A program made the translations under genes and the position numbers. A stretch of DNA of 64,000 nucleotides from Deltaproteobacteria bacterium (GTDB lineage Bacteria > Bdellovibrionota_C > UBA2361 > JAGFJO01). The stretch is taken from NCBI GenBank assembly GCA_024102635.1, contig JAGFJO010000084.1:37245-101244 (forward strand), given 5' to 3'. Shown one piece after another: positions 56,794 to 64,000 of the stretch (its first letter is position 1; each line of letters begins with the position of its first letter). The notes under the pieces were generated by a model. That model was not told the origin of the DNA. It was given only the letters and a program-made list of their open reading frames with translations, and made no database searches.

Positions 56794-58230
56794 TCATCCT
56801 TTAATAACGGCGAGAGGTTTAAGCTTTGCTATCACCTGTGCTATTGAGCTTTGCTGAATCACCTTGATGACCTCCGTAACATCTTTATATGCCTGCGGGG
56901 CCTCCTCAAGAAGGCCTCGTGCTGATGCTGCACAAACTATCACTCCGTACTTTTCCAGCTCGGTTTTGAGCCGGTTGTAGTCGAGGCTCTTTTTGGCTTT
57001 CATTCTTGAGAGCCTCCTCCCCGCTCCATGACAACATGATCCGAAAGTGTGACTCATGGCATAGTCGGTGCCTGAAAGTATGTAAGAGAGAGTCCCCATA
57101 GAACCCGGAATCAGAACCGGCTGCCCGCTTCGCTGGAATCGTTCGGAAAGTTCGGAGCGGCCGGGGCCGAAGGCGCGCGTTGCCCCCTTCCTGTGCACCA
57201 CAAGATTCTCTCCGCGGTAGTTTTCGAGTTTTGCAATATTGTGCGACACATCATAAAGAACTTTTAGCGGCGCGGCCTCTTGCGCACCCACAACTTCTCG
57301 CCAAGCTTTTCTGATCTGATAAGTGACAATCTGTCTGTTGACCCAAGCGAAGTTCGCTGCCGCTGCCATGGCATGAAAGTAGCTCTGCCCCTCGGGTGAA
57401 GCGAACGGCGCGCAAGCAAGCTCCCTATCGGGCAGCTTAATGCCATAGCCGGGCATAACCTGATTCATAAGTCGCACATAATCTGTGCATGTCTGATGCC
57501 CGAGGCCGCGAGAGCCGGTGTGAATCATGATTGCCAGCTGGCCGGGAAACAAACCGAAGATCTTTGCAATCTCATTATTGAAAAGCTCTAACACTTCCTG
57601 CACCTCCACGAAGTGATTGCCGCTTCCGATGGTTCCAAGCTGATCTTTCCCCCGCTCCTTCGCTTTATCGGATACTTTCGAAGCGTCTGCCTGTTTGAAG
57701 CGGCCCGATTCTTCTACTGCATCCAGGTCGTCATCCAACGCGAATCCTTCTCTCTTCGCCCATTCAAGGCCTCCATTTAACACCTCGTCGAGTTCGCTGT
57801 TACTAAGCTCAACTTCTCCGCCGCGCCCTACCCCGGAGGGCACATAGTCACGAATCTTATTAGCAAGTCTTTCCAGTTTTGGGCGAAGCTCTTCGGCGGG
57901 CGATGAACTTAAAAGAAGGCGAACTCCGCAATTAATGTCGTAACCTACACCGCCCGGCGAGATTACTCCGTCGCGCGCGCGGATCGCGGCTACTCCGCCT
58001 ATCGGGAAACCGTAGCCTTGGTGTATATCAGGCATCGCAAGCGCCGGCTCTTCTACTCCGGGAAGTGTAGCGATGTTGGCAAGTTGCTCGAGCGAGCGTT
58101 CATCACCCATCTCATCAAGCATCTCCTTGCTGATATAGACCTGGGCTGACACCAGCATGTCTTGGCGGTGGGTTTTTGGTATCTCAAACAGAAACGGCGC
58201 GTGCTGCAGCAGATCCTTAAATACTGTCAT
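56794..58230 (-). CDS. rtcB: RNA-splicing ligase RtcB
   Basis: RtcB joins RNA 2',3'-cyclic phosphate or 3'-phosphate ends to 5'-OH ends using GTP and Mn2+. The 478-residue protein has VISPGGVGYDINCGVRLL with a metal cysteine, GTIGSGNHFVEVQEV, IHTGSRGLGHQTC, the guanylation region with SHTFGSCCHGAGRRLSR near 385-400, and YKDVTEVIKVIQQSSIA at the end. The archease gene, its activator, lies 52 bases upstream on the same strand. Confidence 0.96.
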   Translation of the reverse strand: MTVFKDLLQHAPFLFEIPKTHRQDMLVSAQVYISKEMLDEMGDERSLEQLANIATLPGVEEPALAMPDIHQGYGFPIGGVAAIRARDGVISPGGVGYDINCGVRLLLSSSPAEELRPKLERLANKIRDYVPSGVGRGGEVELSNSELDEVLNGGLEWAKREGFALDDDLDAVEESGRFKQADASKVSDKAKERGKDQLGTIGSGNHFVEVQEVLELFNNEIAKIFGLFPGQLAIMIHTGSRGLGHQTCTDYVRLMNQVMPGYGIKLPDRELACAPFASPEGQSYFHAMAAAANFAWVNRQIVTYQIRKAWREVVGAQEAAPLKVLYDVSHNIAKLENYRGENLVVHRKGATRAFGPGRSELSERFQRSGQPVLIPGSMGTLSYILSGTDYAMSHTFGSCCHGAGRRLSRMKAKKSLDYNRLKTELEKYGVIVCAASARGLLEEAPQAYKDVTEVIKVIQQSSIAQVIAKLKPLAVIKG

Positions 58231-58282
58231 GGTTTAAAGTATGGGCCCTTGGCGCTGAAACGCCATGAGCAGCATTCTCTCG

Positions 58283-58732
58283 TTATATATCGTAGATTAC
58301 AGTGGCCCGCCAAAGAGAGCTCACCCTCTCTATTTTTAGTCCATGATAAGTAACTGCCTTGATATCATTCACAGCGTCAGCCTTGCAAAAAGTGCCCTCG
58401 GCGGTAATGACGGAAGAAGAGATCTCCGCGACCGCAAATGCAACGTAAGCGCGATACTTCGACGCGGACAGGAACAAAATCTCCGAAAGCCAATCAACCA
58501 ATAGCGAATCGAGGTCTAGCGATTCAACGTTAATCGACTCGCTTCCTTCCGGCTCACGCTGCAATACTTCCGGACCGAAGATATACGCAGACATCCCGCG
58601 CGCGGCGTTGCTGAAAAGTTCAGCGGTGTCACGGCCGAAAGCGCGAATAGCTATGTCGGCAGTATGCTCGATCATTTCATATTCCTGCATAAGAGATTTA
58701 TCCATTGAAATACTCGGCGCCGCAACTCTCAC
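58283..58732 (-). CDS. Archease, RtcB activator
   Basis: Archease speeds the guanylation step of RtcB. The 149-residue protein has the metal-binding acidic residues: EHTADIAIRAFG, LLVDWLSEILFL and the terminal VIYDI, with IKAVTYHGLKIE. The frame begins with GTG 58732; ATG codons at 58705 and 58690 are later possible starts and would keep the domain whole. It lies directly upstream of rtcB. Confidence 0.9.
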   Translation of the reverse strand: MRVAAPSISMDKSLMQEYEMIEHTADIAIRAFGRDTAELFSNAARGMSAYIFGPEVLQREPEGSESINVESLDLDSLLVDWLSEILFLSASKYRAYVAFAVAEISSSVITAEGTFCKADAVNDIKAVTYHGLKIERVSSLWRATVIYDI

Positions 58733-58789
58733 CTTTCATGCCCTTCTCCAAGACTGTAAACTAAGCAAGAGCAATATCCCGCCGCTAAT

Positions 58790-59698
58790 ATGCCGACTAA
58801 TACTTCAGCTAAAGGGCTTTACGCCGCAATCTTCTCCTCGCTTCTGTCGAGCTTGGGAATCGTTATCCAAGCAGAAGCGATAAAGCTTCTCGGGCCTCTT
58901 ACTGTTTGTGCAGGAGCATCGCTTTTCGGCTCACTTATTTTGTTGACGCTGCTTTTCCTGCGCGGCGAATATCCCGACTTAGCACTTCTACGAAGGCATC
59001 TCGCTTCACTTATCTCGCTGACCATATTAAGAGGAGTAGTGGGCGCTCTTCTTTTTGTATATGCGTTATCTCTAACGCCCAGCATAAAAGCGATGTTTTT
59101 CACTAAAGCAGAGCCCTATCTTGTAATATTTTGGAGCTGGTTGTTGGGGCGCGGCGGAATTGCGCGCCGGGAGGGAGTCCTGCTCGTGCTGCATATCGCT
59201 GCTGCCGTGGTGCTTTCAACCTCCGGCCGCCTCAGTTTTGAACGCGCTCAGCTAGGAGACCTGTTGATACTTCTCGCATTGGCATGCAGCTCACTTTCGT
59301 ACATTGTGGGAAAGAGCGTAACCCAGGCAATCGGGGCGAAGCTTACAAACGCCTTGACACAACTTTTCTCTGCTGTTTTGCTCCTTCCGGCTGCAATATA
59401 CCTCGCTCCGCCCGGGGCGTGGAATTTTGTCTCGCTCGGTTGGGCGTACTTATGGCTTCAAGTATTGATGTTCAACATAATAGCGCTCACGCTCTGGTTT
59501 TATGCCATTAAGACAATCGATGGGTGGATAGTTTCAGCGCTGCGCGCGGTGGGGCCGTTAGCGGCTGCGCCTTTCGCGTGGTATCTGTTCGATCAGAGCT
59601 TGACTCCGTTGCAGCTTGCTGCCGGAGGAGTTGTCCTTGCCACTTCCGCAGCGATTGCCCGGCAGCATATAATTTCAAAGGCTAAGGTAACACTATGA
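58790..59698 (+). CDS. EamA/DMT-family transporter
   Basis: The 302-residue protein has about ten spans in two EamA halves (about 8-145 and 150-290), with a typical start LYAAIFSSLLSSLGIVIQAE and the repeat-ending FFTKAEPYLVIFWSWLLG. Members move metabolites across the inner membrane; the substrate is unknown. The next gene overlaps its stop by four bases (ATGA), so the two are co-translated. It is divergent from archease. Confidence 0.87.
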   Translation: MPTNTSAKGLYAAIFSSLLSSLGIVIQAEAIKLLGPLTVCAGASLFGSLILLTLLFLRGEYPDLALLRRHLASLISLTILRGVVGALLFVYALSLTPSIKAMFFTKAEPYLVIFWSWLLGRGGIARREGVLLVLHIAAAVVLSTSGRLSFERAQLGDLLILLALACSSLSYIVGKSVTQAIGAKLTNALTQLFSAVLLLPAAIYLAPPGAWNFVSLGWAYLWLQVLMFNIIALTLWFYAIKTIDGWIVSALRAVGPLAAAPFAWYLFDQSLTPLQLAAGGVVLATSAAIARQHIISKAKVTL

Positions 59699-60870
59699 TC
59701 GGCGCTTTTAACCGTTCGGCAGCCTTCTGCATTCTGACCGGGACGATATTCGCTTTGGTCTTTTCGTTGCAGCTTCCAGTCGCTCAAGATCTCGACTTTT
59801 TTCCGGTATACGGACAGGTGCTCGGGATGCTGAACGGGATTCCTTTTTACAATGAGAGCCAACTCTATGAGTGGCTCTCAGGCCGATTCCCGACACTGGC
59901 TACAGCCGATGCTCCGCCGTTGGCGCAGCCCCCTTGGTATTTTGCGTCGCTATTCTTCCTAGGATTTTTTGGCCTGCCGGAAGCCGCAAAAATCTGGTTT
60001 TCTCTTAACCTTTCGATGCTGATTATTTCCGCCCTGATAATAACAAAGGGCGGCCCTCTGCGCGTGAGAGCGGCTGCTGCCATAATCTTTCTAACCTTTC
60101 CTCCGGCGATAGGGCACAACGTGGTGGGACAGTTTACCATGCCGGTTCTCTTAGGAACGGCCTTGGGGATAGAAGGAGTGAGATCGAAGAGCCCATGGTG
60201 CTGCGCAGCGGCTATGTTTCTCTGTACATATAAGCCGCATATCGGGCTACCTATTGCATGGGCAATATTGATGGTTGCTTTGTTCCAGGGGATTGGAAAG
60301 AGCGCCGCTTTGCGCGCGCTGTGGCTACTAGCGGCGGGAGCGGCGCTCGGGTTTCTCGCCGACTCAAACTGGTTATTAAACTACTCCGGCGCAGTCTTGC
60401 GCGTGAAGAACCTCGGACAGAATGTGAGCTGCGATACCTGTATAAGCTTTACTTATGCCCTTTCGTCACAGGAGATTCTCACTGTCTCAAGTGCATGGAT
60501 ATTTTCCATGGCAGCCGGTGCCCTAACACTTGTTGCTTCAGCCTGGCTTGCATATAGGACGCCGTCCTTCAAGGGAGCAGCGCACCTTATCGCCGCTTCG
60601 GGATTAATAGGCCTTCTTCTTTCTCCTTACGTTAGGAACTATGACATGGTGGCCGCTCTTCCTGCGATGGTAATTCCCTTCCTGTATCACGGTTGGAGGG
60701 TCCGGACTGCAGTAGTGGTTGTGTTGGCCGTGATAATCGTCATCTTTTATGATCAACCACGAGGTGCATACCAGCTCGTTTATCCTACAGTTTTGACTGC
60801 AGTCGCGGCAATTAATGCGGTGAGCTGTGCGGGTGCCGCACGGAAGATGCGGGAAATTCCGGCTTCTTAG
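59695..60870 (+). CDS. GT87-like (DUF2029) membrane glycosyltransferase
   Basis: The 391-residue protein has about ten spans and DUF2029/GT87 marks: QDLDFFPVYGQVLGMLNGIP with the acidic pair, GQFTMPVLLGTALGIEG, CTYKPHIGLPIAW and LLLSPYVRNYDMVAAL. Mycobacterial relatives are polyprenol-phosphate mannosyltransferases. Here the sugar and acceptor are unknown. Overlap with the EamA gene suggests a joint role, for example transport of a lipid-linked precursor; this is inference. Confidence 0.8.
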   Translation: MIGAFNRSAAFCILTGTIFALVFSLQLPVAQDLDFFPVYGQVLGMLNGIPFYNESQLYEWLSGRFPTLATADAPPLAQPPWYFASLFFLGFFGLPEAAKIWFSLNLSMLIISALIITKGGPLRVRAAAAIIFLTFPPAIGHNVVGQFTMPVLLGTALGIEGVRSKSPWCCAAAMFLCTYKPHIGLPIAWAILMVALFQGIGKSAALRALWLLAAGAALGFLADSNWLLNYSGAVLRVKNLGQNVSCDTCISFTYALSSQEILTVSSAWIFSMAAGALTLVASAWLAYRTPSFKGAAHLIAASGLIGLLLSPYVRNYDMVAALPAMVIPFLYHGWRVRTAVVVVLAVIIVIFYDQPRGAYQLVYPTVLTAVAAINAVSCAGAARKMREIPAS

Positions 60871-60951
60871 AGCTTAGACTCGTGAGATATTCTGTGAGAT
60901 AGGCAGCCGCGGCAGTTCCTTTTATCGTCTTAACGCATTAAGATATCCCGG

Positions 60952-62823
60952 ATGGCAAGGAATACCTTTCATATAGTGGTAATTGGCGGCGGCCATGCCG
61001 GCGTAGAGGCGGCATCTGCAAGCGCCCGTCTCGGCATTAACACCACGCTTGTGACGTTCAGCCGGAGCTCTATCGGGCAGATGTCATGCAATCCGGCCAT
61101 TGGCGGACTCGGCAAAGGGCATCTTGTGCGGGAAGTGGATGCGCTAGGCGGAGTGATGGCCCGGGCTATAGATGATACCGGCATCCAGTTTCGAACCTTG
61201 AATTCCAGTAAGGGACCGGCGGTGAGAGCGAGCCGGGCCCAAGCAGATCGCGATCTCTATAAGCGGCGCGTAAGAGAGTTGGTCGAGAGTCAGACCGGAC
61301 TTAATATCGTCGAAGGCGAGGTATCGGGGATCGAGGCAAAGGATTATCGCATCAGCGGAGTGCGGCTAAATGACGGCTCTATTATTGAAGCTGATGCGGT
61401 AGTGCTCACCACCGGCACCTTCCTACGCGGCTTAATGCATACCGGTGCCGACAAAACTGCCGGGGGAAGGTGCGGAGACTCCTCCTCTAATCTGTTGAGT
61501 GACTCGCTAAAGGCTCTCGGCTTCCCGCTTGGAAGGCTTAAAACAGGAACACCTCCACGCCTGCGCCGCTCCTCAATTGATTTTTCACTTTTGGACGAGC
61601 AACCCGGAGAATCGCCTGTTAATCCCTTTTCCATGATGAGCAAGGAGATCCTCCGCCGGCAGATTTCGTGCTGGATAACCAGCACTAATGAAGCGGTGCA
61701 TCAGATTATACGAGACAATAAAGAGCGCAGCCCGATGTTCAATGGCCAGATCAAATCCGGTGGCCCGCGCTACTGTCCCTCAATAGAAGATAAGGTGTTT
61801 AGGTTTGCAGATAAGAGCCGCCACAACATCTTCCTTGAGCCGGAAGGGTTCGAGTCGGACATAGTTTATCCGAACGGCATATCCACAAGCCTTCCCATAG
61901 ACGTGCAGCTCGAGTTTGTTCATAAGATAAAAGGCTTGGAGCGCGCTGAGATATTGCAGCCCGGCTATGCCGTGGAGTATGACTTCGTGGATCCCCGCAA
62001 TCTTTCTCCAACTTTGGAAACCAAGCTGATAGAAGGGCTTTATTTCGCCGGCCAAATAAATGGAACCTCGGGCTATGAAGAAGCGGCAGCGCAGGGAATC
62101 GTGGCGGGCGCGAATGCCGCACTCAAGCTCCTGGGCAACAGCCCACTGATAGTGGAGCGCGGCGAGGGCTATATCGGAGTGATGATAGATGATCTCACCA
62201 CATGCGGGGTGGATGAGCCGTATCGGATGTTTACATCGCGAGCGGAATACCGCCTCGTGCTGCGCGAAGATAACGCCGGCGAGAGGCTCTGCCCTAAGGC
62301 TATTGCACTCGGACTTTTGAGTGAGAATCAGCGGAGATGCTTTGAAGAAACGGCCGCTGTAAACCAAGCGCTGAGAGAATGGATAGAACGCACGCGTGTC
62401 AAGCCGACCACGGAAACGAACGAGTGGCTTTGTCGAATAGGGAGCGCCCCTCTTAAGGATAGCATTACCTTGGCCGGGCTGCTTAAGAGGCCAGAGATCG
62501 CCCTTGCGGATCTGTTGCACCGCTTTCCTGCGCCCCAGCACTGCTTGCAAGCGCAGCAGACATCTATCGAGACCGAATTCAAGTTCGCGGGTTACATTGC
62601 TCATCAGAATGAGGAAATTGCCCGGCTAAAAAATGCAGAGAGGGAGCTCATTCCATTTGAATTTTGCTACGATTCGGTCCCCGGCCTTCGCATTGAGATC
62701 CGCGAAAAGCTTAAAAGCCTCCGCCCCTATTCTCTTGGTCAAGCAGCGCGTATTCCCGGAGTGACGCCGAGCGCAATATCACTTTTGAGCGTATTCTTAA
62801 AGCGCCATAGAAAAGCGGCCTAG
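60952..62823 (+). CDS. mnmG: tRNA uridine-34 carboxymethylaminomethyl enzyme MnmG
   Basis: MnmG, with MnmE, adds the carboxymethylaminomethyl group at wobble uridine 34 of certain tRNAs. The 623-residue flavoprotein has FAD motif [20 protein letters not shown], then [62 protein letters not shown] and [17 protein letters not shown]. Length fits (about 620-630). A metallophosphoesterase remnant follows 44 bases later. mnmE was not seen in this window. Confidence 0.97.
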   Translation: MARNTFHIVVIGGGHAGVEAASASARLGINTTLVTFSRSSIGQMSCNPAIGGLGKGHLVREVDALGGVMARAIDDTGIQFRTLNSSKGPAVRASRAQADRDLYKRRVRELVESQTGLNIVEGEVSGIEAKDYRISGVRLNDGSIIEADAVVLTTGTFLRGLMHTGADKTAGGRCGDSSSNLLSDSLKALGFPLGRLKTGTPPRLRRSSIDFSLLDEQPGESPVNPFSMMSKEILRRQISCWITSTNEAVHQIIRDNKERSPMFNGQIKSGGPRYCPSIEDKVFRFADKSRHNIFLEPEGFESDIVYPNGISTSLPIDVQLEFVHKIKGLERAEILQPGYAVEYDFVDPRNLSPTLETKLIEGLYFAGQINGTSGYEEAAAQGIVAGANAALKLLGNSPLIVERGEGYIGVMIDDLTTCGVDEPYRMFTSRAEYRLVLREDNAGERLCPKAIALGLLSENQRRCFEETAAVNQALREWIERTRVKPTTETNEWLCRIGSAPLKDSITLAGLLKRPEIALADLLHRFPAPQHCLQAQQTSIETEFKFAGYIAHQNEEIARLKNAERELIPFEFCYDSVPGLRIEIREKLKSLRPYSLGQAARIPGVTPSAISLLSVFLKRHRKAA

Positions 62824-62867
62824 CAGCCAGGCTGCCATCATCGAATTATCGGCTTTTTGAAAGAGCG

Positions 62868-63368
62868 ATGAGCCCGTACCGCAACTTTAAAAGGTTTATC
62901 TCCGAGCAGCTTGATACCGTGCTCAGGCTTCCGCAGGCGGTGATCGTCGGATTAAACTCTACAGCGCCATATACGCGAATAGTAAACGGGGCTATTGCTA
63001 CCGAGCAGCTCGCGCTGTGTAAAGCCGCATTTGAGAGCGGACAGGCGGGGGTTGCTCGAATTGTCGTAATGCATCATCACTTAGTTCCCACCCCTGACTT
63101 TGAAAAGAGCGAGTATATTGCGAACGCTAGGCCGATTCTTAGTCAACTGTCGCGGCTTGGAGTCGACCTTGTGCTTGGAGGGCACGCCCATCGAAGTTAT
63201 GTCGGCAGTTCGCTTGATACCTATCCGGCAAGAGAACCCGAGAAGGGAATTGTGATTGTACAGTGCGGAACCTCCACCTCTCGGAGAGGGCGGGGCAGGG
63301 AGCGTGATCGAAACTCTTGCAACCTTATTGAGATCGATGAACGCACAATCCATGTCAGACACTATTAG
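62868..63368 (+). pseudogene. Truncated metallophosphoesterase (C-terminal half only)
   Basis: The 166-residue frame matches only the second half of a calcineurin-like phosphoesterase: AVIVGLNST, then ARIVVMHHHLVPTP and LVLGGHAHRSYVGS, each with metal-ligand histidines, and a final CGTSTSRRGRGRERDRNSCN. The N-terminal half that would carry D-x-H, G-D-x-x-D and GNHD is absent; upstream is mnmG. An ATG at 62868 allows translation, but the product lacks half of the metal ligands. It is most likely a remnant, or a divergent non-catalytic protein. Confidence 0.6.
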
Positions 63369-63574
63369 ACGTTGCCGACATCGCTTGGAAGGCCAACAAT
63401 AGGAACTATAAAATACTGAGCTCACTGGAGGAGCACCGCCTTTCGCCAAGAGAGCCGCATACAGTTCGCGCATACATAAAATGGGGAATTGCAGCGCTTC
63501 TAATCGGGCTTATTGTTGCAGCGTTGTGGCTGGCGGTGGCGGTGATTAGACTGCTCGATGCACTTATCTTATAG
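63352..63574 (+). pseudogene. Frameshifted small membrane protein ORF
   Basis: Downstream of the metallophosphoesterase an open frame (63341-63574) has no ATG, GTG or TTG before its membrane span. It reads LLDVADIAWKANNRNYKILS, a charged stretch, then from Trp at 63482 WGIAALLIGLIVAALWLAVA and a short tail. An ATG at 63352 reads MSDTIRR in the neighbouring frame; a one-base change near 63364 would join MSDT to this frame and give a protein of about 74 residues. This may be a real frameshift or an assembly error. Confidence 0.4.
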
Positions 63575-63775
63575 CCAGGTTTAAAATCTCTGGTAAAAAG
63601 CAATCTAAGATGAGCTGCTAGAAACTCCCAATCTTTCAAACACTTATTTGTCTCTTTACGCCCCTTAAAGAGAGCATAATGCCGTCCCCGAACGACTTTA
63701 AGGGTCATAAGAGCCCGTCATCGCTTGCATGAACTTAAAAAGCCAGTATTCTGTGCAAGCAAAGCCCGATTTTAT

Positions 63776-64000
63776 ATGGCAAAACGATTAGTAATTGTAG
63801 AGTCGCCCACAAAGGCGCGTACCATTGAAAAGTTCCTCGGCAAGGAATACGAGGTGCTCGCATCATACGGCCATGTGCGCGATCTGCCGGATAGCGCCAG
63901 TGAGATCCCTGAAAACATTAAAAGCGAGAAGTGGACTCGGCTTGGGATAAATATAGATAAAGATTTTGAGCCCTTATATATTGTTCCTGATAAAAAGAAA
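63776..64000 (+). CDS. topA: DNA topoisomerase I, N-terminal part (cut by window edge)
   Basis: Seventy-five codons run from ATG 63776 to the end of the window. The sequence opens [20 protein letters not shown], then [12 protein letters not shown], the start of the TOPRIM domain of type IA topoisomerase with its catalytic Glu9 region. TopA relaxes negative supercoils. The active-site tyrosine lies beyond the window. Confidence 0.93.
   Translation, partial: MAKRLVIVESPTKARTIEKFLGKEYEVLASYGHVRDLPDSASEIPENIKSEKWTRLGINIDKDFEPLYIVPDKKK

Noticed and set aside
61780..62604. 274-codon open frame antisense to mnmG
   Set aside because: Lies fully inside mnmG, a strongly conserved gene; the sequence is low in family character and rich in Arg, Cys and His as antisense frames usually are.

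Overview
The window looks like a chromosomal segment of a Gram-negative bacterium. It has several lipoproteins with clean lipoboxes, a periplasmic-type PpiD foldase, a soluble transhydrogenase, a lytic transglycosylase and a CreD-like inner-membrane protein. DUF4911, a MXAN_5187-like protein, FolE2, GatCAB, an Rsm22-type methyltransferase and a detached atpB-atpE pair suggest a lineage of the former Deltaproteobacteria (Bdellovibrionota, Myxococcota or Desulfobacterota-like), probably a poorly cultured one. This placement is inference from gene content; no rRNA or tRNA gene was seen. Base composition appears near 50% GC and coding density is high. I saw no prophage, insertion sequence or CRISPR array. 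|| Layout. 1-9 kb: a cut-off PfkB sugar kinase, a PurD-like ATP-grasp enzyme, folE2, leuA, a possible small pilin-like gene, a histidine-kinase-like protein with a degenerate ATPase domain coupled to an NtrC-type regulator, and sthA. 9-14.6 kb: gatC-gatA-gatB, DUF4911 and ppiD, one tightly packed row. 15-20 kb: a four-gene glycan row (GT-C enzyme, GT4, two methyltransferases), then a proline-rich lipoprotein. 21-27 kb: a histidine-motif membrane protein, a secreted serine protease with an ASH-like domain, a cyclophilin, pdxS-pdxT, and an Rsm22-like methyltransferase with a small exported protein. 27.8-31 kb: an operon of four exported proteins (cupredoxin-like, two GNA1162/CsgG-like lipoproteins, a TlpA-like thioredoxin). 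31-38 kb: icd, trmO, a coiled-coil protein, creD-like, glmU, DUF1152 and a 34-residue basic protein. || 38-45 kb, on the minus strand, is the replication-initiation cluster in the order dnaA, dnaN, recF, gyrB. The AT-rich dnaA-dnaN gap carries DnaA-box-like sites and a phased TAG run, so it is the best origin candidate. atpB-atpE start just beyond dnaA. 46-54 kb: trxB and an orphan biotin carboxylase start back to back, followed by an RluA-type pseudouridine synthase, a coiled-coil membrane protein, a GT2, an aminotransferase coupled to rnhA, and a lipoprotein with a thermonuclease-like core. 54-64 kb: a ceramidase-like membrane protein, a lytic transglycosylase, rtcB with archease, an EamA transporter coupled to a GT87-like protein, mnmG, a truncated metallophosphoesterase followed by a frameshifted small membrane ORF, and the start of topA. 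|| Most genes are housekeeping. The less explained parts are the exported-protein operon, the pseudokinase-NtrC pair, the histidine-motif membrane protein, the nuclease-like lipoprotein, several genes below 80 codons, and the broken locus before topA.
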